A program made the position numbers and the translations under genes. Positions 9,527-19,516 of a stretch of 64,000 nt of DNA are shown here, in pieces. The notes beneath the pieces were generated by a model. The model saw only the letters and a program-made list of their open reading frames with translations. It was not told where the DNA came from and did not search any database. Each line of letters opens with the position of its first letter. Within the stretch, counting starts at the first letter, position 1. The stretch is from Acinetobacter apis (lineage in GTDB: Bacteria; Pseudomonadota; Gammaproteobacteria; Pseudomonadales; Moraxellaceae): contig NZ_FZLN01000003.1 in the NCBI RefSeq assembly GCF_900197575.1, positions 240,365-304,364 of the forward strand, read 5' to 3'.

Positions 9527-10028
9527 GATATTGTTACTTGTTGGATTAGTTGTGCTTGGTGCTGCTTGCCAAGCACCACAAGTACAGGGGCTTAGATCGG
9601 TAGATTGGCAAGTTAAGTCTAGTTATCAGCGCCAAGACATGTTGGAAATGCAGTGGAAAAAAACCACTTTTAGCTTATTACTGTATCAAGAAGAAAAGGC
9701 AGGGGTGTTGTCTATGGTGGGTTTGAGCTTAACAGGGCAACCTTTGTTTGAGCTTACTTTCGACGGTAAACAGGTCAGAATTCAGCAACGTATAGACGCG
9801 ATGCGTTTACTCCCGTTTGATTTTTTAGTGAGAGATATTTTGTTTGCAACATATCCTGCGTTTCAACCACAAAATAGCAAAGTGATACTTGACCAATCTC
9901 ATCACTATATCGATATAAACAATACACGTGTTCTAGATATTGATATACAACCACAGCAAGTGGTACTTCAAAATATACAAGTACCTTATAGCATTGTATT
10001 TAGTCAAATACCTGAAGGATTGCAATAA
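9501..10028 (+). CDS. DUF3261-type lipoprotein (APE cluster)
   Basis: Begins at ATG 9501, preceded by GAGAAGGTG, and encodes 175 residues with a type II signal peptide. A basic start is followed by a Leu/Val core and the lipobox LGAAC, giving lipid attachment at Cys of about residue 22. A longer reading from 9468 would bury this signal, so it is rejected. The mature part is beta-rich and ends in a conserved-looking QIPEGLQ. DUF3261 lipoproteins accompany the LolA-like protein and MMPL exporter in many aryl polyene operons and may be the outer-membrane acceptor, by analogy to LolB. That role is inference. Confidence 0.75.
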   Translation: MRNCIRFAKILLLVGLVVLGAACQAPQVQGLRSVDWQVKSSYQRQDMLEMQWKKTTFSLLLYQEEKAGVLSMVGLSLTGQPLFELTFDGKQVRIQQRIDAMRLLPFDFLVRDILFATYPAFQPQNSKVILDQSHHYIDINNTRVLDIDIQPQQVVLQNIQVPYSIVFSQIPEGLQ

Positions 10029-10030
10029 AT

Positions 10031-11206
10031 ATGGCAGCAGTGGGCATCGCGTGTGGTATTGGCTTGTCAAGCTTAGGTGATGATGTAAAAACAGCGTTAA
10101 CATCACCTGAAAACACACTCACATCAAAGCATGGTCTTATTGTAGATCGGGCTGTATTGGTTGGTGAATATCATGGGAGTTTACATAATTGTGAACTACC
10201 ACCAACCATGCAAGCTATTGATTCACGTAATCTTCGTTTGGCATTAACTGCACTTGAAAAAATAAGAACAGATATAGATTCGCACGTTACATGCATTGAT
10301 AAATCTCGTCTTGCGGTGATTGTTGGTACATCAACATCAGGTATTGCAGACAATGAGCCGATTCTTAAGCAGTATTTTGAACATAAAAATATTGCTGTGT
10401 CGTATAAAAAACAAGAAATGGGATGTTTAGCAAGAGGGTTGCAATCCTATTTAGGCTGGACAGGTATTGCTTATACTGTCTCTACAGCATGCTCATCAAG
10501 TGGAAAAGCATTTGCGTCAGGACAGCGTTTAATTGAAGCTGGACTTGCAGATGCTGTATTGGTTGGTGGAGTTGATACGTTATGTCAGTTAACTTTAAAT
10601 GGTTTTAACAGTTTAGAAAGTTTGTCAAAACAACAGTGCCAACCATGTGGTCAATACCGTGATGGTATTAATATTGGAGAAGCGGCCAGTTTATTTTTAC
10701 TCACAAAAGAAACGATGCCAATTATGTTGATGGGACATGGCGAATCTATGGATGCATGGCATATTTCTGCCCCGCATCCTGAAGGTCTCGGTGCACAAGA
10801 TGCGATGAATAATGCTTTAAACTATGCTGGCATTACAGCATCTTATATTGATTATCTGAATTTACATGGCACGGCTACACCACAAAATGATGCAATGGAA
10901 ATTCATGCTGTGCGTGAAGTTTTTGGAAAGCACAACGTACCTTTAAGTAGTACAAAACATAAAACAGGGCATTGCCTAGGTGCAGCAAGTGCACTTGAAG
11001 CCTATATTTGCTATCGAGTTTTATTAGAACAGTCATGGCTGCCTTTACATCAGTCAGGTGAAATTGATGCTCTGCTACAAGATCAAAATTATGTACGAGA
11101 TTATACAGTGAGCCAACCAATACATTATGTGATGAGTAACTCCTTCGCTTTTGGCGGGAGCAATGTCAGTCTTATTTTTGGAGTATCTCAATCATGCAAG
11201 CAATAG
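10031..11206 (+). CDS. Beta-ketoacyl synthase, first of two (ApeO type)
   Basis: KAS I/II-type condensing enzyme of 391 residues. The catalytic triad is intact: Cys154 in STACSSSGKAF, His279 in LHGTATPQND and His314 in KTGHCLGAAS, and the C-terminal SNSFAFGGSNVSL block is present. It therefore looks active rather than a chain-length-factor pseudo-ketosynthase. It begins two bases after the lipoprotein stop and overlaps the dehydratase by 13 bases. In aryl polyene systems two ketosynthases share starter and extension steps using malonyl-ACP. Confidence 0.87.
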   Translation: MAAVGIACGIGLSSLGDDVKTALTSPENTLTSKHGLIVDRAVLVGEYHGSLHNCELPPTMQAIDSRNLRLALTALEKIRTDIDSHVTCIDKSRLAVIVGTSTSGIADNEPILKQYFEHKNIAVSYKKQEMGCLARGLQSYLGWTGIAYTVSTACSSSGKAFASGQRLIEAGLADAVLVGGVDTLCQLTLNGFNSLESLSKQQCQPCGQYRDGINIGEAASLFLLTKETMPIMLMGHGESMDAWHISAPHPEGLGAQDAMNNALNYAGITASYIDYLNLHGTATPQNDAMEIHAVREVFGKHNVPLSSTKHKTGHCLGAASALEAYICYRVLLEQSWLPLHQSGEIDALLQDQNYVRDYTVSQPIHYVMSNSFAFGGSNVSLIFGVSQSCKQ

Positions 11207-11604
11207 ATTATATTCCGCATCAAAAGCCCATGGTTTTTATAGATACAATTTCTCAAGTTTCTGAAAACTATATAGAAGCAACTTTAGAGATTACGTCTGA
11301 TTTGATGTTTTTTCAGCAAGAAGGCCTACCGACTTGGGTGAGCATAGAAATTATGGCTCAAACAGTGAGTGCCTATGCTGGTTTTCAGGGGCATCAATCT
11401 AATCGTGCGCCAAGAATTGGCTATTTATTAGGTACCAGAAAGATGGTTTTACCCATTGCCTATTTTGCACTTGGAAAAACCTTAAAAATTCGAGCTCAAC
11501 GTCAATATTTTCACGAAGGCTTAGGGCAGTTTTTGTGTGAAATAGAGTACGAAGACCATAATATTTCAGCACTGCTCAGTGTATATGAACCAGAAAAGGA
11601 ATAA
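11194..11604 (+). CDS. ApeP-type hotdog 3-hydroxyacyl dehydratase
   Basis: A 136-residue hotdog-fold protein starting PHQKPMVFIDTI and carrying the helix WVSIEIMAQTVSAYAGF at about residues 47-63, which matches the ApeP family. ApeI and ApeP act as distinct dehydratases in the E. coli pathway, and here the ApeI-like one is fused to the ligase while this one stands alone. The gene overlaps the ketosynthase before it and ends five bases before the ketoreductase. It would remove water from the 3-hydroxyacyl-ACP to form each trans double bond. Confidence 0.85.
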   Translation: MQAIDYIPHQKPMVFIDTISQVSENYIEATLEITSDLMFFQQEGLPTWVSIEIMAQTVSAYAGFQGHQSNRAPRIGYLLGTRKMVLPIAYFALGKTLKIRAQRQYFHEGLGQFLCEIEYEDHNISALLSVYEPEKE

Positions 11605-11609
11605 GTTAA

Positions 11610-12335
11610 ATGTCAAAACGTATTTTAGTTACAGGTTCAAGTCGAGGTATAGGACGTGCAATCGCTTTACAACTTGCTACAGCAGGCTTTGACGTCACTG
11701 TACATGCTCGGTCAAACCAAACCGATGCAGATCAAGTTGCAGAGCGCATTCAACAGCTTGGTCAAGAAAGTCATGTTCTTATGTTTGATGTAAATGACCG
11801 CGCATTATGCAAGCAGTTATTGGAGCAAGACATAGAAAAACATGGTGCATTTTACGGGATTGTATTAAATGCAGGTCTAGCAAGAGATGCGGCGTTTCCT
11901 ATGTTAGAAGATCGTGATTGGGATGAAGTTATTTCTACATCACTCAATGGTTTTTATAACATTATTAAACCCTTAGTTATGCCAATGATTCATCTGAGAA
12001 AAGGTGGACGTATTGTGACCATATCATCTGTGTCAGGGATTGCTGGTAATCGAGGACAAGTGAACTATAGTGCCGCCAAAGCAGGTCTCATCGGTGCAAC
12101 AAAAGCGCTGTCACTTGAGCTTGCTAAACGTAAAATTACCGTAAACTGTGTTGCTCCTGGTCTCATAGAAACAGATATGATTACAGAAGAAGTGAAAGAG
12201 CACGCCATGAAAATGATCCCTATGCAACGCATGGGACATGTCGATGAAGTTGCAAGTGTTGTTAAATTTCTATGTTCAGATGAAGCATCGTACATCACTC
12301 GGCAAGTGATCTCTGTCAATGGGGGAATTGTTTAG
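11610..12335 (+). CDS. FabG-like 3-ketoacyl-ACP reductase (ApeQ type)
   Basis: Classical short-chain dehydrogenase of 241 residues. The NADP(H) site GSSRGIGRA is at residues 8-16, NAG is near 86-88, and the catalytic Ser139/140, Tyr153 and Lys157 (YSAAK) are present. Length and motifs match FabG. It sits between the dehydratase and the second ketosynthase and shares its final base with the following GTG start. It would reduce the beta-keto group in each polyene extension cycle. Confidence 0.88.
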   Translation: MSKRILVTGSSRGIGRAIALQLATAGFDVTVHARSNQTDADQVAERIQQLGQESHVLMFDVNDRALCKQLLEQDIEKHGAFYGIVLNAGLARDAAFPMLEDRDWDEVISTSLNGFYNIIKPLVMPMIHLRKGGRIVTISSVSGIAGNRGQVNYSAAKAGLIGATKALSLELAKRKITVNCVAPGLIETDMITEEVKEHAMKMIPMQRMGHVDEVASVVKFLCSDEASYITRQVISVNGGIV

Positions 12336-13567
12336 TGAAGCGGGTTGTTGTGACAGGCATGTCGGGTATTACTTCTTTGGGTGAAAATGCAGATGATATC
12401 TTTCAACAGATAGAAGCCCAAAAAAATGGTATCCGATATATGACGGAATGGGATATTTATCCTGAATTACGTACACGCTTAGCAGGGCCTGTAGATCACT
12501 TTACTGTACCAGAACATTACACCCGTAAAGTGATGCGAAGCATGGGACGAGTTGCATTAATGTCTGTGATTAGTGCCGAAAAAGCATTGGCAGATGCGAA
12601 GTTAATTGGTCATCCCATTCTCAAAAGTGGTGAAACAGGGATTGCTTTTGGCTCATCTGCAGGAAGTGTAGATGCTGTCTGTGAAATGGGAACCATGATC
12701 CTTGACAGAAACATGGATAAAATGAATGCCACAACATACATTCGTATGATGGCACATACAAGTTTAGTCAATATAAGCGTTTATTTTGGAATTAAAGGAT
12801 TATCTTTACCAACTTCAAGCGCATGTACATCGGGTTCAATGTCAATTGGCCAAGCTTTTGAAGCCATAAAGTATGGTAAGCAGACAGTAATGCTTGCAGG
12901 CGGGGCAGAAGAGTTAAGTGCACCGGGCGCTGGCGTATTTGATGTATTACTTGCAACAAGTATTATGAATGACTCGCCAGCATTATCACCGAGTCCTTTT
13001 GATGCAGATCGAGATGGTCTTGTTGTGGGTGAAGGTGCAGGCTGTTTAATCTTAGAAGAGCGTGAACATGCCTTGGCTCGTGGTGCACATATCTATGCTG
13101 AAATGATTGGCTATGGCAGTAATAGCGACGGAACACATGTAACACGTCCAAATCAGGACAGTATGGCTAAATGTATGCAATTGGCTTTAAAGTCGGCAAA
13201 TTTGACAGCCGACAGTATCGATTATGTGAATGCACACGGTACAGCCACCGATCATGGTGATGTTGCAGAAACACAAGCAACACAATCTGTATTCGGTTAT
13301 AAACCGATTAGCTCATTAAAAAGTTATTTTGGTCATACGCTTGGAGCCTGTGGGGCGATAGAAGCATGGCTAAGTATTGAAATGCTGCAACGGCAGAAGT
13401 TTGTGCCAACGCTTAATTTAAAAACAGTGGATCGCAGTTGTGGTAAACTTGACTATATTGTTGATCAACCACGTGATATTAAAGCAGAAACTGTTATCAC
13501 GAATAATTTCGCATTTGGTGGAATTAATACATCTATGATTTTTACAATAGGGGATCGAAATGATTAA
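12335..13567 (+). CDS. FabF-like beta-ketoacyl synthase, second of two (ApeR type)
   Basis: KAS II-type enzyme of 410 residues with a GTG start whose first base is the last base of the preceding TAG stop. The triad is intact: Cys164 (SSACTSGSMSIG), His301 (NAHGTATDHGD) and His334 (YFGHTLGAC), and the C-terminal NNFAFGGINTS loop is present. It resembles the ApeR-type ketosynthase. Together with the earlier ketosynthase, ketoreductase and dehydratases this completes the iterative module; the acyl carrier proteins must lie left of the window. Confidence 0.87.
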   Translation: MKRVVVTGMSGITSLGENADDIFQQIEAQKNGIRYMTEWDIYPELRTRLAGPVDHFTVPEHYTRKVMRSMGRVALMSVISAEKALADAKLIGHPILKSGETGIAFGSSAGSVDAVCEMGTMILDRNMDKMNATTYIRMMAHTSLVNISVYFGIKGLSLPTSSACTSGSMSIGQAFEAIKYGKQTVMLAGGAEELSAPGAGVFDVLLATSIMNDSPALSPSPFDADRDGLVVGEGAGCLILEEREHALARGAHIYAEMIGYGSNSDGTHVTRPNQDSMAKCMQLALKSANLTADSIDYVNAHGTATDHGDVAETQATQSVFGYKPISSLKSYFGHTLGACGAIEAWLSIEMLQRQKFVPTLNLKTVDRSCGKLDYIVDQPRDIKAETVITNNFAFGGINTSMIFTIGDRND

Positions 13568-13988
13568 AAAAATGTGTGTGAGCATATGCCTGCTTGCTTG
13601 TGTGACAACAGCGCAAGCCGCAGATAAAATATATCACTTGAATTTTAACGATGCAGTAGAAAAAGCTGTATCTGATGGCACTTTAGATGGTTCAGTTAAG
13701 TTTTATTTAGAAAACACAAAATCGGGTGGTAAAGTACTACAAAAAGATATTATTACCAATAAAAAAACAAATGGCTTTGCTAAATCTGCGGAAGCATCAT
13801 GCGATTGGGTATTACGTTCAGCATTGATTCAATTGCAAAATTCTGCCAAGCAACGTGGTGGTAATGCAGTAACAAATATTGTAAGTTATTACAAATCATC
13901 TGAAGTAAAAAGCACAACCACATATGATTGCCATAAAGGGATGGCGGTTGCTGGTGTTGCGTTAAAAGGTGACATTGTTAAATATTAA
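13560..13988 (+). CDS. Small secreted protein of APE operons, function unknown
   Basis: A protein of 142 residues with a signal peptide (KK, hydrophobic core to about residue 20, cleavage near AQA-A). The mature part has two Cys residues (ASCDW and YDCHK) that could form a disulfide and the segment RGGNAVTNIVSYY, a strand-turn typical of small YbjQ/DUF4156-like periplasmic proteins. Similar proteins in aryl polyene clusters are often mislabelled as excinuclease subunits; nothing here resembles UvrA. It overlaps the ketosynthase by 8 bases and is the last gene before the operon terminator. Role unknown. Confidence 0.75.
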   Translation: MIKKMCVSICLLACVTTAQAADKIYHLNFNDAVEKAVSDGTLDGSVKFYLENTKSGGKVLQKDIITNKKTNGFAKSAEASCDWVLRSALIQLQNSAKQRGGNAVTNIVSYYKSSEVKSTTTYDCHKGMAVAGVALKGDIVKY

Positions 13989-14084
13989 TTTTTCAAAATA
14001 AGATATCAATATAGATCTTATGTGGTATCAAGAACACAGAGACGATATCATTTGGTGATATAGCAATTTAGTATTAACATTATG

Positions 14085-14124
14085 ATGCTCATAACAGTTT
14101 ATTTGTTATGGGCATCTATTTTTT
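14085..14124 (+). terminator. Rho-independent terminator ending the APE operon
   Basis: A 12-bp stem (14085-14096 with 14104-14115, one G-U pair) around a 7-base loop is followed by a T-rich tract at 14117-14124. It separates the polyene operon from the phosphopantetheinyl transferase gene, so the latter needs its own promoter. Confidence 0.85.
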
Positions 14125-14162
14125 AGTCGATCTTTTTAGATATGTGTGAGGCACTCGGAAAT

Positions 14163-14197
14163 GAACAATTGTTCGAAGCTAGACACTTGTATATATA
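14163..14197 (+). promoter_or_regulatory. Candidate promoter with GAACAATTGTTC operator palindrome
   Basis: A perfect 12-bp palindrome GAACAATTGTTC occupies 14163-14174. Its right half (TTGTTC, 14169-14174) can serve as a -35 box, with TATATA at 14192-14197 as -10 after 17 bases. The start codon at 14202/14205 lies only a few bases downstream, so the transcript would be leaderless or nearly so. Promoter and operator are inferred from pattern only. Confidence 0.4.
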
Positions 14198-14201
14198 AAT
14201 C

Positions 14202-14786
14202 ATGATGTATTTGCACTATAAAAAAATCACAGATATTTTGTGTATAGAAGACACAGGAAACCTTCGTTTAAACACAGAACAACGAATGCTATTACAAGAT
14301 TATAGATATCGACAGTTACAACAACATACTACACAACCATTAGATATTGAAATGAATGAGTTTGGTAAACCGGTCAGTTCACAGATCAATTTTAATCACT
14401 CTCATAGCCAAAGATATTATGCCTTGGCATATAGCCGAAGTTTGGTGAATGTAGGCGTAGATATAGAAGACTTTTCGAGAAATGTACGCATGAGAGCTTT
14501 AGCAGAACATTGTTTTCATGAAGAAGAGCTTTTACAGTGGAAGCAACTCGGTGAGGATCGTAGTTTTTGGTTTCAGGTATGGACAATCAAAGAGGCTGTT
14601 TTAAAAGCTCATAGTTTGGGTATTCGATTAAATTTAAGAACATTAAATACTCAAGCAGACCCCAATTCCTTACAAGGTATTGTTGAACATGAAAAAATTG
14701 GTCGATTTTACTATCAAAGTTTTAAATTAACAGATTCGATGCTTACTGTTGCAAGTGATGAATGTTTTAAAGTGCAGTGGGTATAA
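14202..14786 (+). CDS. Sfp-type 4'-phosphopantetheinyl transferase
   Basis: A 194-residue enzyme with the two magnesium-binding signatures of the Sfp/AcpT superfamily: VGVDIED near 85-91 and FWFQVWTIKEAVLKA near 126-140. NFNHSHSQRYYALAYS before the first motif fits the CoA-binding region. It would convert apo acyl carrier proteins of the polyene pathway to the holo form. It is placed just after the operon but behind a terminator, so it is probably transcribed separately. ATG 14202 and ATG 14205 are adjacent possible starts. Confidence 0.85.
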   Translation: MMYLHYKKITDILCIEDTGNLRLNTEQRMLLQDYRYRQLQQHTTQPLDIEMNEFGKPVSSQINFNHSHSQRYYALAYSRSLVNVGVDIEDFSRNVRMRALAEHCFHEEELLQWKQLGEDRSFWFQVWTIKEAVLKAHSLGIRLNLRTLNTQADPNSLQGIVEHEKIGRFYYQSFKLTDSMLTVASDECFKVQWV

Positions 14787-14790
14787 TTTG

Positions 14791-14826
14791 TAATTAAAAA
14801 ATGCGCCCTATTGATATAGAGCGCAT
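14791..14826 (-). terminator. Terminator of the yajC-secDF unit
   Basis: The inverted repeat ATGCGC-c-CTAT / ATAG-a-GCGCAT at 14801-14826 has one internal mismatch and a 4-base loop. On the minus strand it is followed by TTTTTAATTA, a suitable U-tract. On the plus strand there is no T-run, so it mainly serves secF. Confidence 0.75.
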
Positions 14827-14855
14827 ACATGAAATACATGATTTGAAATTAATGT

Positions 14856-15830
14856 TTAAGGAATTGATTTGTGATCTTCATCTTCAAATTCAGGTTTCAC
14901 TTGAACAATAAAGTCTTGGCGATTCAGACCACGCCATAGTGAGAACGATGTACCGATATAAATTGAAGAGTAGGTACTGACAAATACACCCACAAACATC
15001 GCAATTGAGAACCAATGTAAGCCATCACCGCCTAAAATCATCATGGCAACCACGACAAGTGTTAATGTCATTGATGTATGAACAGTACGTCTTAATGTTT
15101 CAGTCAATGCAATATCGACCACTTCAGTGGGTGATGCACCGCGAATTTTTCGGAAGTTTTCACGGATTCGGTCTGAAACCACAATGTTATCATTGAGCGA
15201 GAAACCAATAATCGCAAGTACAGCCGCCAAAACTGTTAAATCAAATGGCCATTGCATGAAAGCAAAAACGCCTAAGATGGCAATCATGTCATGAAATAAT
15301 GACAAGATTGCACCCATGGCAATTTTAAATTCAAAACGAATGGTGACATATATCAGCATCAAGAACAGTGCGAGTGCGATTGCGCCTGCTGAACGTAGAT
15401 ACAACTCATTACCGACTTGGCCACCGACTGAATCTACTTTATGTAATGTTGCAACATTATTAGGCAGTTGGACTGCTTTAGTCAGTGTATTATTTAAGTC
15501 TTCTGTTTTGATGTCTTGCACAGGCATACGAATGATTAAATCACTGCTACTGCCCAAGGTTTGCACCACAGTATGCTGAAAGCCTGATTTTTCAAGTTGC
15601 TCAATGACTTGTTGTTGATCAACAGGCTGCTTATAAGTCACTTCAGCAGCAATACCGCCCGTAAAGTCTAAACCTAAGTTCAATCCTTTATAAGCAATAA
15701 AGAAAATACTGGCGAGCGTGATGAGAATCGACATGATTGCAGCAGGTCTTGCAATCTTCATGAACGGGATAATGCGCTCATTGTCTGATCTGCCATATTG
15801 TTTTTCAGGTTGAGGTACTTGGGTCATCAT
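14856..15830 (-). CDS. secF: Protein translocase subunit SecF
   Basis: Protein of 324 residues with six membrane helices: one near residues 30-50, then GLDFTGGIAAEV marking the start of the periplasmic domain, and five helices in the C-terminal half with the SLNDNIVVSDRIRENFR motif. With SecD it forms the proton-driven complex that assists release of exported proteins from SecYEG. An AAGGAG site precedes ATGATG; the second ATG (15827) has better spacing. It starts seven bases after secD, the common order yajC-secD-secF. Confidence 0.96.
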   Translation of the reverse strand: MMTQVPQPEKQYGRSDNERIIPFMKIARPAAIMSILITLASIFFIAYKGLNLGLDFTGGIAAEVTYKQPVDQQQVIEQLEKSGFQHTVVQTLGSSSDLIIRMPVQDIKTEDLNNTLTKAVQLPNNVATLHKVDSVGGQVGNELYLRSAGAIALALFLMLIYVTIRFEFKIAMGAILSLFHDMIAILGVFAFMQWPFDLTVLAAVLAIIGFSLNDNIVVSDRIRENFRKIRGASPTEVVDIALTETLRRTVHTSMTLTLVVVAMMILGGDGLHWFSIAMFVGVFVSTYSSIYIGTSFSLWRGLNRQDFIVQVKPEFEDEDHKSIP

Positions 15831-15837
15831 AATCTCC

Positions 15838-17739
15838 TTAAATACTCAACTTCTTCAAATCACGACGTTTACCGTAAATGATTTGAACAATGGCACGTGT
15901 TACTGTAATTGCAGTGAACATCGAGCAGACAATCCCGATCATTAATGTCACAGCAAAGCCTTTAATTGGACCTGAGCCAATCGCAAACAAAATAAATGCT
16001 ACGATAAGCGTGGTTAGGTTCGAGTCAAAAATGGTGTTATAAGCACGGTCATAACCTGCCACAATGGCCTGTTTAGGCGATGCGCCCCATTTCATTTCTT
16101 CTCGAATTCGCTCACAAATCAGTACGTTGGCATCAACTGCCATACCAATGGTAATGACAATACCTGCAATACCTTGCAAGGTTAATGATGCACCAATCAA
16201 CGACATGACACTGAGCAACATAGCCAAGTTAAAGACTAAAGCAAAATTGGCAATTAAACCGAATAAGCGGAAGAACACAATCATCCACAATGCCACTAAG
16301 ATAAAGCCAACTTCTGTTGAAAGGATACCTTTATCAATGTTTTCTTGTCCAAGACTTGGTCCGACAACACGTTCTTCAACAAAGTACATTGGTGCAGCCA
16401 AAGCACCTGAACGTAGCATGAGTGATAACTCAGCAGCTTCTTGTGGTGAGCTTAAGCCTGTAATTCTAAATTGTGAGCCCAATACTTGTTGAATGGTTGC
16501 TGCATTAATTACAACAGATTCAGTATATGGCGTTCTCACTTCAGTTTGAACACCTGTGGTTGGGTCAGCAACATAAGTAATTTTTTGTTTGTTTTCAACA
16601 AAAAGTACTGCCATACGTTTACCTACAGAGGTACGTGTGGCATCAGACATCAGCTTACCACCTGCTGAGTCTAGGGTAATGTTAACTTCAGCACCGCCTG
16701 AATCTTGGCTTAAACCAAAAGATGCATTTTGAACGCGTTCACCAGTTAAGATGCGGCTACGCTGTAATAAAATGTCCTTTCCGCTATTGAGTGACTGATA
16801 GGCAAAAACTTCTGTACCAGCAGGTAATGGCTGGTCATTGTATTTCCCTGTATACGGATTAATGTATTGCTCATTTTGCGTTGCAACTAAGCGGAACTCA
16901 AGGTTTGCAGTACGACCTAAGACACGTTTCGCTTCTGCAGTATCTTGGACACCTGGCAATTCAACCACAATACGGTTGCCGCCTTCAGTTTGTACTACAG
17001 CTTCAGCAACACCAAGTTCATTAATACGATTACGTAATGTTGTTAAATTTTGGTTAACCGCATAAGACTGAATTTCTTGTCGACGTGCATCGGTATATAC
17101 CAAACGAAGCGTTGGTCCAGCATCTGTTGCCAAGGCTTGTTGTGTGTATTCATTGCCGTTACGACGTAAGAAACCCATGGCATTATCACGATCTACATTG
17201 TCTGCAAATTGGATCGTGATGGCATTGCCATTTAACGCAATATTGTTAAATTTTACGTTGTTGTCACGGAACTGACGACGTAAATCGTTGCTTGACGTAT
17301 CCATACGCTGAGCAATCGCTTTATCCATATCCACTTCTAACAAGAAATGAACACCACCACGTAAATCCAGCCCGAGTTTCATTGGTTTAGCACCAATTTT
17401 TTGTAACCAAAGCGGAGTGGTTGGCGCTAAATTCAGTGCGACAACATAATTTTCACCTAAGCCACGGCGTAACGCATCTTGTGCTTTAAGCTGTGTGCCA
17501 GTATTACTCACACGTAACAAGGCAGCATTATTACTAAAGCTGTTGTCATGACTTTCGATATTTTGGGTTTTTAAAATTTGCTCTGCTTTTTGCAACACAG
17601 ACTGGTCGATGGTTGTACCAGCCTTTGCCCCTGAAATTTGAACAGCAGGTTCATCAGGATACAAACTTGGCAGTGCGTATAATGTACTGATAATCAAAAC
17701 CACAATAATCAGTAAATATTTCCATGCTGGGTAACGCAT
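15838..17739 (-). CDS. secD: Protein translocase subunit SecD
   Basis: Protein of 633 residues. An N-terminal helix (WKYLLIIVVLIISTLYALPSLY shortened to about residues 5-25) is followed by a large periplasmic region containing GLDLRGGVHFLLEVD, and by five C-terminal helices with GMAVDANVLICERIREE. Length is near the E. coli protein. ATG 17739 is chosen because AAGAAG lies just before it and the helix then starts at the N-terminus; a frame reaching 17778 would add 13 residues. It partners with SecF and YajC in protein export. Confidence 0.95.
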   Translation of the reverse strand: MRYPAWKYLLIIVVLIISTLYALPSLYPDEPAVQISGAKAGTTIDQSVLQKAEQILKTQNIESHDNSFSNNAALLRVSNTGTQLKAQDALRRGLGENYVVALNLAPTTPLWLQKIGAKPMKLGLDLRGGVHFLLEVDMDKAIAQRMDTSSNDLRRQFRDNNVKFNNIALNGNAITIQFADNVDRDNAMGFLRRNGNEYTQQALATDAGPTLRLVYTDARRQEIQSYAVNQNLTTLRNRINELGVAEAVVQTEGGNRIVVELPGVQDTAEAKRVLGRTANLEFRLVATQNEQYINPYTGKYNDQPLPAGTEVFAYQSLNSGKDILLQRSRILTGERVQNASFGLSQDSGGAEVNITLDSAGGKLMSDATRTSVGKRMAVLFVENKQKITYVADPTTGVQTEVRTPYTESVVINAATIQQVLGSQFRITGLSSPQEAAELSLMLRSGALAAPMYFVEERVVGPSLGQENIDKGILSTEVGFILVALWMIVFFRLFGLIANFALVFNLAMLLSVMSLIGASLTLQGIAGIVITIGMAVDANVLICERIREEMKWGASPKQAIVAGYDRAYNTIFDSNLTTLIVAFILFAIGSGPIKGFAVTLMIGIVCSMFTAITVTRAIVQIIYGKRRDLKKLSI

Positions 17740-17794
17740 TTGCGATCTTCTTAATAATAGAAAGTCGTACAACTGCACGACTTAAAAGAAAAAA

Positions 17795-18124
17795 TTAAAG
17801 GCTATCTAATGTACCTTCAGGTAAGACGGATACAACGCTTGCACGTTGGATTTTTAGATCTACACCACGGCTCATTTCTACAACAGCATAATCGCCTTCA
17901 ATTTTCGTAATACGACCCATTAAACCGCCTGCAAAAACTACTTCACTGCCTACGCCTAAGCTTTCAATCAAACTGCGGTGTTCTTTTGCACGCTTAGATT
18001 GTGGACGCCAAATTAAAAAGTAAAAAATAGCAACAAAAACAACGATCATGCCAACATTAGCAATTAAACTTGGTTGTTGTGCAGCGCCTTCTGCGGCGTG
18101 AGCAGTAGAAATAAACAGGCTCAT
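17795..18124 (-). CDS. yajC: Sec translocon accessory protein YajC
   Basis: A 109-residue protein with a single membrane helix at about residues 22-42 (VGMIVVFVAIFYFLIWRPQ) followed by the family motif RPQSKRAKEHRSLIESLGVG and a small cytoplasmic domain ending in VSVLPEGTLDSL. It forms part of the SecDF-YajC complex. It is first of the three sec genes and is separated from tgt by a probable terminator. Confidence 0.95.
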   Translation of the reverse strand: MSLFISTAHAAEGAAQQPSLIANVGMIVVFVAIFYFLIWRPQSKRAKEHRSLIESLGVGSEVVFAGGLMGRITKIEGDYAVVEMSRGVDLKIQRASVVSVLPEGTLDSL

Positions 18125-18151
18125 TCGAATTTCCTAAAAATAATATAAATC

Positions 18152-18178
18152 AAAAAAAATGCTTGATTGGTTAAGCAA
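18152..18178 (-). terminator. Probable terminator after tgt
   Basis: On the minus strand TGCTT and AAGCA form a short 5-bp stem with an 8-base loop, followed by eight T residues. The stem is weak, but the U-tract is good and it lies between tgt and yajC. Confidence 0.5.
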
Positions 18179-18216
18179 TGTACCTTGTCTTGCAGTCAAG
18201 CGCAAATGCTGACGCA

Positions 18217-19356
<1,140 letters not shown>

Positions 19357-19516
19357 TCAAGGCGAAAGAACAGTTCGCTGATGTTTATCATAAAAAATGT
19401 AGATTTTAAGAAGGCAATATTTTCCTTAATTATTGCGTGATGTGCTAGCGTTAATTGAACCGTTTTGTAAGAAAAGCGTACGTGATCTTCAATACAACGC
19501 AATGACATACCCGTTT

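Noticed and set aside
13560..13988. Excinuclease ABC subunit A, a label often given to this family
   Set aside because: The protein is small, has a signal peptide and lacks any ATPase or zinc motif.
16064..16492. A 142-codon plus-strand frame inside secD
   Set aside because: It is the antisense shadow of strongly conserved secD coding sequence, without a ribosome site.
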